Below, piece after piece: positions 20,082 to 31,971 of a DNA stretch of 64,000 bases (its first letter is position 1; each line of letters opens with the position of its first letter). The notes beneath the pieces are model-generated. The model did no database searches and had not been told where the DNA came from. It saw only the letters and a list, made by a program, of their open reading frames with translations. This DNA comes from Staphylotrichum longicolle (Eukaryota; Ascomycota; Sordariomycetes; Sordariales; Chaetomiaceae): assembly GCA_019096155.1 (NCBI GenBank), contig JAHCVI010000001.1:930001-994000 (forward strand). The letters are read 5' to 3'. The translations under genes were made by a program, and so were the position numbers.

Positions 20082-22222
20082 CTACTGCCTGCGGTCGAGG
20101 CGCGTGTACGACCAGATGCGCGCGCGCATGTCGCCCGAGCCCGTGGCAAACAGCCCGCCCGTCTGGGTCGGCACAGGGGAGGGAGCCACCGAAATGACCG
20201 AGTTCTTGTGGCCCTGCAGCATGAGCTGCGTATGCCCGGTGCGCGGGTCCCAGAACTGAACGCCCCTATCCTTCGAGCCCGAGAGAACCCACTCCGAGTC
20301 GGGAGTGAGGGCGACGCTGAGGACGAAGTCCTGCCCAGATTGTTAGTAAATGGTATATGCGGAGTATTAGAGGGAAAAGAGATCAAAACATACCCGGTGG
20401 CCCTCAAAGGTCTTGATGCAGCGGCCGCCCTTGAGCGGGGGCTGCTGGGCGTGGCCGCCCATTTGCCGCGACGTGGTGAGCTCCCACATCTTGATGGTCT
20501 TGTCCAGACTACCGCTGACAAGCTCGCGGGCGTTCGGAGAGAAGGCCACACTATAGACACTATCCTTGTGGCCGTCGGGTCCCTCGAGCCGCTCCAGGAG
20601 GTAGCCCAGCTTGACGTCCCACACCCGCACGCTCTTGTCGAGGGAACCAGCTGCCACGAGCTTCGTGTCGGGAGAGATGGCAACCGTCGTGACGCCGTCC
20701 TCGATAGTGAGCGTCAGATTGCAGCTGCCCGTCTCCAGATCCCAGATCCTGACGGTCCTATCGCCGCTGCCCGAAGCAATGGTGCGGCCGTCGCGCGCGA
20801 AATCGAGCGAGTAAATGTCTTGGTCGTGGCCCGCGAACGTGGTGCGGATCTGTCTTGCTTGAATGTCCCAGACCTAGTCAAGTTAGCGCGCCTGCGGTGC
20901 GGAATATCGAACAAAATAGACTCACTCTGATCAGCTTGTCCTCAGCGCCGGTAGCAAGATACTTGCCATCCGGGCTGAAGCAAACGCTCCTGATGTACAG
21001 ATCGCCGTTAAGATCGATGCTCTCATCCTGGAGGACACAGATCTTCTCGCCCGTAGCAACATCGTAGATCTGTGCGGAGCGGTTGCAGCCCGTGGCGACA
21101 TACTTGCCGTCGTGGCTGAACCTCACACAGCAAACAACGCTCTCGTGCTGGAGCGTGTGCACGAGGTCCACATCCAGGACCCGCGGGACCGTCTGGTTGA
21201 AGATGGCCCACCAGTCCTCCCTGACCTTCTTGATGTGGTTCGGCAGGCGCTCCGGGTCGAGATCGCCCAACGCATTGTTGTGGGGAGGCGGGGGGGGGAG
21301 GGTGTTGTGCCATGCGGGTATGGTCGGGCGTGGGTGGGTGGGGACCTGGGGCGACTGGCCAGGTCCGTTGTACGGGACCGGAGTGTTGATCTGCGGCGTG
21401 GCCGGGCCGGCAGCCGGGGGCCTACCGATGGCCCGCTTGTTTCCTGGCCCCGGCGACGCGGTGCTCTGGGGCGGCTGGGGAGGGAAGCCGCCCGGTGCAG
21501 GACCTGCGGATACTGCTGGAAAGGAGGCTGCTGTGATGGCGGGGGCGGGGCGGAGGCGGGCCCTGAAGTCCAGGGGGCGGGGCCGGAGGCATGTGTGGGG
21601 TTGCTGCTCCTGCTGCTGCGGGTGCGGCGGAGGAGCAAGGCCGCCCTGAGTGTGGCCGGAGAGGATGGCCCCGATAACCGTGTTGTTCCCCGGGTTGCCA
21701 ATCTGCGGCGGCGGTTGGGGCGGAGCGACGTGCTGGGGGGGCGGGTTCATGGGGCCCGGCGGACCTCCGCGGCTGTCCAGCTGGCGGCGCAGCATGGCGA
21801 TCTCCTCTTCATACCTGATGGAGCTCGTGTCAGGGCGGTGTACCCAGGGAGGGGACATTGCACGGCGCGACTCACTTTTGCTTGAGGCCCATCTGGGCCT
21901 GTTCCATCTGGTAGACCTTCTCGCGGATCATTTGCATCTCCTGGACCTGGGCTTGGACTGTGTGATGGAACTGTTAGCGCCCACGATGATGATCGGGCCA
22001 CGCGACGCCAAGGCCAGAGCGATCCCCATCGATGCACGACGCGACGAGCAGCGCAGGGTGCGGGAGGAAGGAGGGCTTACTCTGATGGTCATAAGTCTCG
22101 GTCTGCCTCGCGTTTGATTCAAACTCGGCGCGGATCTGCTCAAGCAGCTCGTTCAGACGGCCAGCACCACCGTTGGCAGGGGGGACACCCCCCATGCCGC
22201 GATGGCCCTGATACATCGACAT
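20082..22222 (-). CDS. TUP1: Tup1/RCO-1 WD40 transcriptional corepressor
   Basis: Tup1 forms the Tup1-Ssn6 corepressor, which is recruited by DNA-binding repressors in the nucleus. Exons on the minus strand are 22222-22081, 21957-21876, 21814-20926, 20873-20394 and 20330-20082; introns are 123, 61, 52 and 63 nt. This gives 613 residues. Residues 1-95 form the helical tetramerisation region (LNELLEQIRAEFES, VQEMQMIREKVYQMEQ, EEEIAMLRRQL). A Pro/Gln-rich linker ends at TPVPYNGPG. From about residue 285 there are seven WD repeats, including VCCVRFSHDGKYVATG, IASGSGDRTVRIWDL, AAGSLDKSVRVWDV and ATGSGDMRARIWSY. The start ATG at 22222 precedes SMYQGHRG. Part of the linker (about 21500-21610) reads as more Tup1-like Pro/Gln-rich protein in the other frames, so compensating indels are possible there; the WD region is intact. 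Confidence 0.95.
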
Positions 22223-25200
22223 GGTGTCTGTCAAAATCCTCCGACAGTATCCGCCGCTTTGCGGTTCGCGACCAGATGATGGTGCGGGGAGACACGCGAT
22301 GCAATGGCGATTGACGGGGTGTCGGTGGACGACACGGCGGCCGGGCCGGCGATGATGGAAATTTTTCCCCGATCAAATCAACAGCTGGGCCGGAGGTGCA
22401 GCCTCCCCACGCGCGCGCGCAAAAACGCACTGGGGTTTTTGAGGTGACGGGCTTGGCGTGGAGCAGATGCACGTCACCGCGATTGCGATTGCGGCGGTGG
22501 CCTGGGACGAAAGGCGGCGATGGAGATGGTCGTCGACGGGGTGAATGCAGAGAGAGCGGTGATGGCGCGATGGTGGTTTGGGGAAAGATGGATGGTGTGT
22601 CAGGGACGGACAGGAAAGTGCGTCGTAAGAGGAGGGACAAGGAAGGGGCCCCCAGAAGCGGAGGGGGGCGGCTGATGAACTTGGGGGGAAGCGCAAGGCA
22701 ATCCGCTTCGCCAAATCAATTCTCACAGAAAAAAAAGGTACATGGCCCGACGTGCGGCGGGCGCCACCCTCACCACCCCCAAGCATCCAAGTCACGGAGC
22801 TCTCAGCACGACAGGGACAGGGGTCAGATGCGTTGCGGGTGGGGACAGCTAAGGCGTCTGCATAGCAAGCGGATGCCGGTGGGTCTCGGCCCGTGCGTTG
22901 CCAGGCTGTCTTAGCGCCGTTCTGGAAAGTGGAAAGGAGAAAGTGGGGGAGGAGTGGAACCAAAAAGGCATGCAGCCCACCTGCAGCGAGCGGTGCAGCG
23001 AGCGGTGCAGCAGTGGAGCGACCCCAAAAGTGCTCACGTTTCGTTCATCAGTTTCCCGAGAGACGACCAACCACACGCCGACCCCCGGCTTGTCGTGGCT
23101 GCCCTGGTGGCTTGCCTGGGAGCCTGGCTCGTCTGGCTTTCAAAAAAATGCCGAGCTGCTTTTCCCAACCCTCCACTGGCCCGCCGATTCCTCGCTGCCG
23201 ATAAGTTGTTGTTTGATCGGATGAACGCAGGAAAACTCGGAGAAAAACACATTGCTCTAGCCCAGTCGGGTAGGTGCCTTCAGTCGGTGATGCTCATCCG
23301 CACGCCGGAGAAAATCGACTCTGCTCGCTACCCGACTTTCGTTCTGTGTCGTCTCACCCTCTGAGTTACCCTTACCCACACGATAGAAGGGTTAGGGTAG
23401 CCAGCAGCCTTCTTCAGATTTGCTGCAAGGGCTTGCAGCCACAATTATCCGGCTTGTCACCCCCGGGTGGCCAACGTGTGTCTGGAGCAGTTGTGCGGCC
23501 TCGGCAAACCGAACCCAGCGGTCCCCCGCCCCGCGCTATCTCATCGCTCGCTTCGCCATGGCCAGACGCCCCGGGCGTGCAGGGCCACGGTCTGGGAGGT
23601 GTGGGGAAGAGGGATTACCCCTTTTGGTTCACCTGCAGTCTGTTCCCCTTATCCAGCTGCGCTGGTGTTTGGCACACCCGCCAATGGGGCGGGTTGCACA
23701 TGTGTGATGTGTGGCCTTGTGTTGCTCCAACAAGAGTGACGCAGTTGGGACGCGCAGTGCTCGGGGAGCCTGTCCCGTCTCCTTGTTGCAGCACCGCACC
23801 GAAGTGACATCAACTTGCCAAACTGTCTGGACAGGACTGACATGGCCGGTTGATGAACGATGCAGCTGTGGCGCGGACCTTTCCGGCAGCCTTTATGGAG
23901 ACAACGTTGATGCTGTCAGCGCATGGATATTGCGTGCACGTGGAAGGACATTGTATCTCTTGCGTGTTGACCGTTTGTGTGCCCTCGGCGGGACCGCATC
24001 TGGTGCGTCAAATGTCGGAGTGGATGGATGGTTCGTATCTCTGAAGACGAACGGCCGGGATGCCATTCTGAGACCAGTGCGCAGCCAAGCTCACCGCCCT
24101 GTCCTGCTGCACACTTGTCACCTCCGCAATCCTCTGATCGAAAAGGGGCGTCAAGGACCCTCTGCTGTCGCCAAGGTAGGCTATGTTCCAGGCCAAAGCC
24201 GTACAGGTCGGTAATGCAGCCTGGCACATTGTTGGCATACATACAGATTCTGCGAGATCTCTGTGCCCAGGGTTCGGATCTAATCTCATTCCCCGGAAAT
24301 GTCAGGCACCCATAGGCGGATCCAGGAAGGGTTTGGGCAACGAGCCGACTCGGCATGCGTGTTTGCCGGCCCGAGCCAGGCTCTCGGCCCAGCCTCTTGA
24401 GGATGAACGCAGAAAACGCAGCTGGCATTCTCCAGGATAATTATCATAAAATTGTGTCCTTTGAGATCATTCTTGATACCATCTAATGTAATATACGCAA
24501 ACGGCAATCAGAGCATCGCAAAGCCCAGCTGGAGGCCCTGTTGTCCACTGCAGGCGCCAACTGTCAACTGTCCCCCACCACTCGCAACGAACCGGACGTA
24601 GACTCCGCTCAGTGCCTCCATGCTGCATGTCAGCCTTGCAGAATAAGCTTGGTAAGTCTTGACTACACCTAGAGTTTCTGACACCTCACAAATGCAAGGT
24701 CGCCTCTGATGGCATATTACGCGGGTATGAACCAGGGACGCCCTAGTCAAGCAGTGCAGCTCAGAGGTGAGAGGCTCGTGGAGGCATCTCTGGCAGGGGT
24801 TTTGAACGAGGAAAGGCCATCGGTTCCATGTCATCCTTTCAACTCACCTGTCGGGACGGCCACCGATTCCCCGAAACGCAAAGCTGGGGTAGACTCCGCA
24901 AGGTCAGGGCACTAGTACTCGGTGTCGGGCACTCATCGCTGGTGGAACTTGCGGTGTCTTGCCGAAGTGGAAGTTATGTTGGGCCGTGGGGGGGGGGGTT
25001 CTTTGTCGCACACGACGTCGGCGTGTTTCATCTGATCCGAGACCGATTTTTCCACTAAGCCTGATTGGGAGCCTGAAACACCCTCTTGGGAGGCTTCACC
25101 GAATCAACAGAACCTCCCACGGAGCTCCCCGAAAACCACGTTGTTTGCTCTTGCTGGGGCTCGATTGGAACCCGGGGTTTTGGAGGTCAGCCTTCGATGA

Positions 25201-26624
25201 CAACGGAGCAGAACATTCTACGCTTCCGGACGGGTGGTTAAAACGGGCGGTAAAAATACCAGGAGAGTTCGAGAGTTATACTCTTGAAACCCCCTGATAG
25301 AGTCGGCGGCCCCAACATAATGCCCATCGGCCCAAACGACTAGACCGGGAGAATGAGTTGTGCTACGACCATAGGAATCTCTAAAGTACTAACACCTCAT
25401 CTCGTTCTTACTGCTTCTCACCTTCAAAGTTTTGCTGTAAATGACCGCCGACAAGAGCAAGCCTTCCTGGATTTAGCCTCGCTCTTTCCGACAACACATC
25501 CCGTTGTCCATCTTACATCTTCTGCATATACCTAGGTATCCATCGTCATTTTCCCTCCTCATCACAACAACACCGTCCCTCGAACTTGGTCCAAACACCG
25601 CTGTCCAACTCCCAAACACACTAGACCTAGCTCGCCCACTCCATCCTGCACTTCCCTCTTTTCACCCTTTAAACCCACGTTACTGAGAAGCCTAAGACTC
25701 AGATTCTGAGAGTGTATCAGAGTGAAAGCTTTCGTCAGCTGCGAGGTCTTGATTGCCGGGGATGGCGCGTGTCCAGGGGATGAGAGGGAGGGAGTAGTGG
25801 ATGTTGTTGGTGAGTGGATATGGGAAATGGGGGAGAAGATGTTGATGATGGGGTGCGGATTGATGGAGATGAGCTGCTGAGGGATGACGCCCTTGTGCCA
25901 CAACAATGTGTAAGACCGACAGATGCACTCCTGATGACTCTGAACACCGCGGTACATTTGGCGGGGATATGCGGGCATCCTTGAACCAACGGGCTCATTT
26001 GGTGGCTTATCCTGCTTATATTCCTTGGTTAGTCTCCCACATGGGAGGCCGGAGAAGAACCCAACAACGCAACTGGGGGACCCGCGCATGCAGGGAGTAG
26101 AGATAGATCTCCCACAGCATAGAGGTCTAGGACAGAGTGGTGCTCAAGGTTTATCCCAGGGAGCAAACCGTCATTTTAGAGAGCGCAACGTCAGAACAGA
26201 CGGATGCTTTCTTCGTGGCGCATCGAGAAAGCTGTGATAGCACTATAGAAAAGACCAGTTCAAATGTTCGCTTCCAGAAGAATTGGAATATTTGTCTCGC
26301 CATCGCGTTATGCGAAAATGCCCCATCGACCCTTGCTAACCGACCATTCGATGTCGAGTTCGAGGAGAATATCCCCAGCCCAACTCTTGCAGATACCCTC
26401 AACGCCTCGCAATCCCGCTCAAAGCAAAACAAGACATAGGGAAGTATGGTACTTCAAAGAAATATTAATGACAGGATGGCTGGCTTTCACCAAAACCAAA
26501 ACAGCCCATCTCCCCAAAGGAACAGGAAGAGAGAGCAAATGAAGAGAGGAAACAAGGAAAAAGTCGACAAGAAATGACTCAAAAGAACCACCTCCTACCA
26601 CGCTCCTTTATCCCACAACCCCCC
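22223..26624. other. 4.4-kb region without a recognisable gene
   Basis: This is the largest gene-free stretch in the window, upstream of TUP1. It has only short overlapping open frames with no family resemblance. Visible items are a 12-bp tandem duplication (GCAGCGAGCGGT) near 22982-23007, a short inverted repeat containing GGGTTAGGG at 23365-23402, and a TACCTAGGTA palindrome at 25529. A minus-strand open frame at 25562-26089 has some protein-like sequence but no start or homology I can support. Long upstream regions are known for developmental regulators; regulatory DNA or non-coding transcripts are possible. Confidence 0.5.
25529..25538. repeat. Palindrome TACCTAGGTA, copy 3 of 4
   Basis: Exact copy of the 10-bp word, extended here to a 12-bp palindrome ATACCTAGGTAT. 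It lies in the gene-free region between TUP1 and the DUF2015 gene. Confidence 0.9.
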
Positions 26625-27035
26625 TCACGAAAAACTAACAAACTTCGGATCCCTCGGCCTCCCATCCGCGCCAATCCCATTCTCCCTGAACCGCTGCTCC
26701 ATGTACACCCGCCGCGCCTCGTCGAACTTGAGCCTCCTCTTCTTCATGATCTTGAGCACCTCCCGCTTGGCCGTGTCGTCCAGCCCGGCGCGGCTGTCGC
26801 CGCCCTCGACGTTGCCCGCCAGGTCGAAGTTGGCCGACGACAGGCCGGCCTCGATGTCGTCCTCAAACGACCCCGGCGCGAGGCGCGAGTAGAGGTAGCC
26901 GCTCCCCGGGAAGTGGACGTCGCGGAGCCGGGAGAAGGAGTCCTGCAGGGCCGGGAGCCAGCGGGACCGGGTCAGGTAGAGCGCCGTGCCCGAGACGAGG
27001 ACGAGGAAGGTGAGCGTGTAGAGGAGGTAGCCCAT
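26625..27035 (-). CDS. DUF2015 family protein with N-terminal membrane anchor
   Basis: This is a small fungal protein of 136 residues belonging to DUF2015, whose function is not established. Residues 1-19 (MGYLLYTLTFLVLVSGTAL) form one membrane segment or signal anchor. The rest is a soluble conserved domain ending in the family signature (FDEARRVYMEQRFRENGIG then PRDPKFVSFS). It is a single-exon gene. The frame is open upstream to 27194, but the ATG at 27035 directly opens the hydrophobic segment and gives the family's usual length. It is head-to-head with the L28 ribosomal gene. Confidence 0.88.
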   Translation of the reverse strand: MGYLLYTLTFLVLVSGTALYLTRSRWLPALQDSFSRLRDVHFPGSGYLYSRLAPGSFEDDIEAGLSSANFDLAGNVEGGDSRAGLDDTAKREVLKIMKKRRLKFDEARRVYMEQRFRENGIGADGRPRDPKFVSFS

Positions 27036-27670
27036 TTTCGTGGTGTTCTTTGTTGGGTCGAGGGTTTCTCGGTAGTTGGGTAAGGAAAATGTGGCTGTAA
27101 GGTTTGGGAGGATGTGGCCGTCGCTGCGAGGTAAGGCGACGTCTTGGGAGTGCCGCGTGGTGGTTATGTGGCGGACGTCGATCGGGTGGCGCAAGCTCCG
27201 GGAGCCGCGGGATGGGGGTGCGAAAAGCGAAAACGAGAAAGAAAATAAAAAAGAGAAGTTGTTGAAAGAAGGTAAGGTGCGCTATGCAGGCTGGAAGCGC
27301 ATTTCCCTGGGGCCTAGGTGAGAAGCCCCGGTTGCTGATGGCGAAACATTCAGGAGTCCTGAAGTGTGTTGAGTTTGTCGCCAAAGAGGCCGCCCTCAGG
27401 TGCTTGGCGACGGAGATGACGGATGTGGATGCGTTACCACAAAGAAGCGCACGGACCACGGTTATAGCATGCGCCATACCATATATGGAATAGCCTGATA
27501 ATGCTAATCTGATCGGTAGGCTTGACAAGCTAGCACCAAAAGAGCAAATTAGGCGAGCCCACACTCGCAGCGCCAAAAATCCAGGTATTGAGTCTGAAAT
27601 TCAAGATCACGAAAACCTGCCAGACGACCTGATTCTGAACGCCTCGCCTCATCAACGTCCAAACCGCCAA
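27036..27670. promoter_or_regulatory. Divergent promoter region, DUF2015 and RPL28
   Basis: This 635-bp spacer separates two divergently transcribed genes. It has no recognisable coding content. It should hold the ribosomal-protein promoter proximal to 27671; I cannot point to a specific factor site. Confidence 0.5.
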
Positions 27671-28368
27671 AATGTCCAACGTCTCTGCCGATCTTATCTG
27701 GGAGGTTACCCGTAAGTTGATTTTACCGCGCATTTGAGCTTCTTGCACGATTTCTGACGAATTTGCGCTCGCAGGCTCCCAGAACGCCTTCCTCGTCAAG
27801 AGGAAGACTGGCGGTTCTCCCCAGTTCTCCCGGGATCCCCTCAACCTGACGAACGTGCACTCGCGCAAGGTACGACTCGAAGAAGGGTATTTTGGAGAAG
27901 GAATGCTTGGCTGACAGAAGGAAACAGTACGCCGGCTTCGTCAACGACAAGGTACGATAAAAAACCGAGCTTGGGCTGGGGCAGATGGAGGAAGGCGCTG
28001 ATTCTAATTCTGGCGGGATAGGCTCTCGGCGTCACTGCCACTGAGAAGGGCGTTCAGGTCCTCAGCAAGAAGGCCGGCTCTGCCAACAAGCCCGCCTCGG
28101 GCCTCACCTCGGTCAACTACGGCAAGACCTCGCGCAAGTCAGTGGAATCTATGCCCGAGGAGAGCATGCAGAGATGCTGACAAACTCCCTCAACAGGACC
28201 TACAAGGCCGTTGCCCGCCAGGCTGCTGCCAACGGCTACCGCTCCGACCTCCGCGAGGCCGCCGTTGCCCGCGCCAGCGCCATCCGCCGGTCCCAGCGGG
28301 CCGTCAAGCCCTCGCCGGAGCCCAAGCTCAGGGGCTCGGCCGCCAAGCGCGCCGCTGCCAAGCAGTAG
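27671..28368 (+). CDS. RPL28: 60S ribosomal protein L28 (eL28)
   Basis: eL28 is a structural protein of the large cytosolic ribosomal subunit. Five exons: 27671-27710, 27775-27869, 27928-27951, 28022-28137 and 28197-28368. They give 148 residues, the normal family length. Exon 3 is a 24-nt micro-exon coding only YAGFVNDK. The N-terminus MSNVSADLIWEVTR, the block FSRDPLNLTNVHSRKYAGF and the basic C-terminus (SRKTYKAVARQAAANGYRSD ... AAKRAAAKQ) match fungal eL28. All four introns are GT-AG. High intron density near the 5' end is usual for fungal ribosomal-protein genes. Confidence 0.96.
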
Positions 28369-29511
28369 AGGATGAAGGTGCTGGAGAAGTCGGAAGGTGT
28401 ATCTCTGTATTGAGTCCGCAACCCCTCTCGCCGAGAGGCGCACGACAGATGACGGAATGCGGGGCAAGGGGATAGGACGGATTGCCTAAAAAGTTGCATT
28501 CAGGAGCGGCCACGGCGTTTGATATCCAAGAATCAATCACTCAAGCGGGGTCTTCGCAACCCGGGATGGTGTTGCGGCACAATACATATAATGGGCGCAC
28601 AGCCGCCTGCCTGCCAAGCTTGCTCTCCGGGTGTTGGAGCCCACATGCGTGACGACATATCGTGATCGGAACAAGTTATCGGGAAGTTGTCGAATCCAAT
28701 TGCATCCACAGGGGGCGACTGTGGACTGCTTCGGGATGGGGCATAGGCGGTAACCCGGTCTTGCCCGACGCGCGAGCCCGAGAGCCGGGCCTCGGATTGC
28801 ACATGTTTCGGAAGCGGAGAACGGGAGACCGCCTGATGACTACTGGTTCCGGCTCAAGAAAGAGGCAGTTATTCTGAGCTGGGGCGAGTGCTTGAGATGC
28901 AGCAGGTATGGGATGTGGCTTTCGGGTTCGCGATGCGATGGCACCAGTTAGCCTGCCTCCTAATTGCATGCAGTCCGACAGATGGGACGAGTGTCAATTG
29001 AGCCGGACCCCTCCTCTGCAGCGCACCCCTGAGCGGGACTCCGAGGACGCGGGGAAGGAAGCTCCCGCGCGCTTCGGTCAGCTGAGATCAGTTGACTGTG
29101 CCCCTCAATAGATGTACTGTGCTACCCTGCAAACGGCCTGGGCAACGCCGGTCCAAACAGGCCAGAATCGATGGGTCTAACCAGATTCGCGGTAAAACTA
29201 TCCGGTCCACGGTCTGGCGGAGCCTGTTGACCCTGATGCCAGCGGCTGCCCCACGACCCCGCCAATTCTACTTAAAGCTGCCAAGCTCCTCTCGACTCAC
29301 ATCGCAACATCTGTCCTCCCCCATTTCCCCAGTACTTTCCTCACGGTTGTGTTTTTCTCCAGGTGAGCAGGCCACCAGGTTGCTTTTGTCTTTTCAGGTC
29401 CCAAATCGCGAGTTTGGAGCACGCAGAGCTGACCCCGAGCCTCCCGCCCTCAACAGTTTCTCTACCCCTCGATACCCCGCGTCCCGTTGAAACTTTCATC
29501 CCACAGTCAAG
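28369..29511. other. Spacer and promoter of malate dehydrogenase
   Basis: No gene is seen in this 1.1 kb. The last 240 bp, from about 29270, are strongly pyrimidine-rich, as expected for the promoter and leader of a highly expressed fungal gene. No RNA gene is recognisable. Confidence 0.55.
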
Positions 29512-30849
29512 ATGGTCAAAGCTGGTAAGGCAGACTGCGCTGCTTCTGCGCGATTTACGCAGAGCACCTCTGACAAGCATCACAGTTGTTGCCGGCGCCT
29601 CTGGCGGTATTGGACAGGTGGGTTTCCCCTTGTAAACGCCCGGGGAAAGCAGTCCATTGACACAACTCGTTGCAGCCTCTGTCGCTGCTCCTGAAGCTCT
29701 CCCCGCTCGTTGACGAGCTCGCCCTCTACGATGTTGTCAACACCCCCGGTGTCGCCGCCGACCTGTCCCACATCTCCTCCAACGCCGTAAGTGGTACACG
29801 CCCAACAAGGATCGGAGACAGAGGGATCTGACATGGCTCGAAACAGAAAACCACTGGCCATCTCCCTCCCAACGACGGCGCCAAGGCTGCCTTCAAGGAT
29901 GCCGACATCATCGTCATCCCGGCCGGCATTCCCCGTGCGTAACATCCGGGCGTGTCCTTTCCCAGGCAGAACACTAACACCGCTGCTCCAGGCAAGCCTG
30001 GCATGACCCGTGACGACCTGTTCAACATCAACGCCGGCATCGTTAAGGGCCTGATCGAGGTCGCCGCCGAGGTCGCCCCCAAGGCCTTCATCCTTGTCAT
30101 CTCCAACCCCGTCAACTCCACCGTCCCCATCTCGGCCGAGGTCCTCAAGGCCAAGGGCGTCTTCAACCCCCAGCGCCTCTTCGGCGTCACCACCCTCGAC
30201 ATTGTGCGCGCCGAGACCTTCGTTGCCGAGATTGCCGGCAAGAGCAACCCTCAGGAGCTGACCGTCCCCGTCATTGGCGGCCACTCTGGCGAGACCATCG
30301 TCCCCCTCTTCAGCAAGGTCTCCCCCTCCGTCACCATTCCCGATGACAAGTACGACGCTCTTGTCAATCGCGTCCAGTTCGGTGGTGACGAGGTCGTCAA
30401 GGCCAAGGACGGCCTTGGCTCTGCCACCCTCTCTATGGCGTATGCCGGTTACAGGTACGAACCCAGCCAGCCGTCCTTTTTGAAACCCGGTGCTGACGGC
30501 CGTCTAGGTTCGCCGAGAAGCTCCTCAAGGCTCGCGCTGGCGCCAAGGGCCTCGTCGAGCCCAGCTACGTCTACCTCCCCGGCGTTCCGGGCGGCGAGGA
30601 GATCAAGGCCAAGGTTGGCGTCGACTTCTTCTCCGTTCCCATTGAGCTTGGCGTAAGTTCCCTGCCTCTCGTCCCTTCACAGACCGGCATGCTGACAGAG
30701 CAATCTAGCCCAACGGCGCCGAGAAGGCCGTCGACATCCTCGGCGACATCACCGACAAGGAGAAGAAGCTGCTCGAGGCCGCGGTTGCGGGCCTCAAGGG
30801 CAACATCCAGAAGGGCGTCGACTTTGCCCACAACCCTCCCCAAAAGTGA
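29512..30849 (+). CDS. mdh: Cytosolic malate dehydrogenase
   Basis: NAD-dependent malate dehydrogenase interconverts malate and oxaloacetate. Seven exons: 29512-29524, 29586-29617, 29676-29786, 29847-29934, 29992-30454, 30508-30652 and 30709-30849, giving 330 residues. The first exon has only 13 nt (MVKA plus one base). The dinucleotide-binding motif GASGGIGQ starts at residue 8. Other hallmarks are IPAGIPRKPGMTRDDLF (substrate loop with Arg), NPVNSTVP, TTLDIVRAETF and the catalytic His in GGHSGETIVPLFS. There is no mitochondrial presequence and the protein starts directly at the Rossmann fold, so I call it the cytosolic form. A peroxisomal form is less likely, because the C-terminus NPPQK is not a PTS1 signal. 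Confidence 0.95.
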
Positions 30850-31971
30850 ATACCCATATCCATACCCCAAAAATTCCCAGTTCGTCATGGCAAAATATCT
30901 CCTTTGTTTGCTGCTGCTGGCTAGGCGGTCGTGTTTCTTGCGGTGGCTGGCTTGCAGGTAGCCCGAGCTGTCATGGCCGGTAGAGCAAAATAGAAATTGC
31001 CTTTTCGCTTGTTACGTGGTTCAGGTGGCTGATTGGTTGTTTTACTCGAATAGGTTGTAAGGCTTGAGCTCTGAGACGGACGGATAATAGTCTTTGAACG
31101 TCGATCCCCGAGACAGTCATGGCTCAGAATGTGAATACGGGTATTCGCGCCGACAAACAGCGCTTCTCAAGGACGCCCTCTTCTCTGCCAGTCCCGAGCA
31201 AAGGTTGAAAATCCAACTCCTACTGGTGTCTGAGGGAATTGGGAGAAGATTAGTCCCGACTGAGGCAGGCACGCCCCGGGTAACAAGGGGGCAGAAACGA
31301 CGCATCAAACACAAGCATCAAGGATGGTATGGACGGCACGGTGCTAAATAAATTTCCAACGCTGTATGCTGGATGTGTCTGGGTATAACCTGTAGCCCTC
31401 ACCCCCCCAAAACAAAATTAATACAAACATTACAGGAGTTAATCCCGACCTCGCTGTTTGTCTGCCTGCCTGCCTTCCTGCCTGCCCTCTAACCCGTCCA
31501 CTGTTTACCTTCCAACGCCATACGCCTGCTAACCCAGCCCGCTGTGATGTACTCGTATGCACTCGTCTAAATCCCCCAACGAAAACATGACCGAGCCGCG
31601 CATGGGTCCCGAACCAGGGCATGTCCGTTTTGAGCATCCATAAGTCGGGTCAGGTCGTGCTTCCATGGTGCTCCTCGCCGACTAGGACGACGATCTGCTA
31701 ATCTTTTTTTGGCCCCTCCTTGCCTACTTCACCTCGCCTGTCTGTCACGCACCCACCCCCTCCCCTTCCCAAGTTGCGTCGTCGGGTAGATCCCAGGTGC
31801 GCAAGGAGGCTTGTCCTGTTCAAGGAGATGTATTGTCGTAACTGCACCCCATCCCATCTCAACCCACCTAGAACTCCATCATAGGGCATAGCCATGGGCG
31901 CGCGGGTGGTCTTTTCACTTCAGAATGGGTGGAAGAATGTGCTGCTGCTGCTGCTGCTGCTCTCCATCACG
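30850..31971. other. Convergent spacer, MDH to TRS33
   Basis: This is shared 3' flank of two convergent genes. Only small low-complexity items are visible: a CTGCC-type imperfect repeat near 31459-31486 and a GCT triplet repeat just beyond the TRS33 stop. No gene is supported. Confidence 0.55.
31941..31961. repeat. (GCT)7 triplet repeat
   Basis: Seven uninterrupted GCT units lie about 10 bp beyond the TRS33 stop codon, so in its 3' UTR as (AGC)n. Confidence 0.9.

Noticed and set aside
19653..20930. 425-codon plus-strand open frame
   Set aside because: It runs antisense through two TUP1 WD40 exons and one intron; no own features.
25562..26089. 175-codon minus-strand open frame
   Set aside because: Ser/Pro/His-rich with no family resemblance or splice support; too weak to call a gene.
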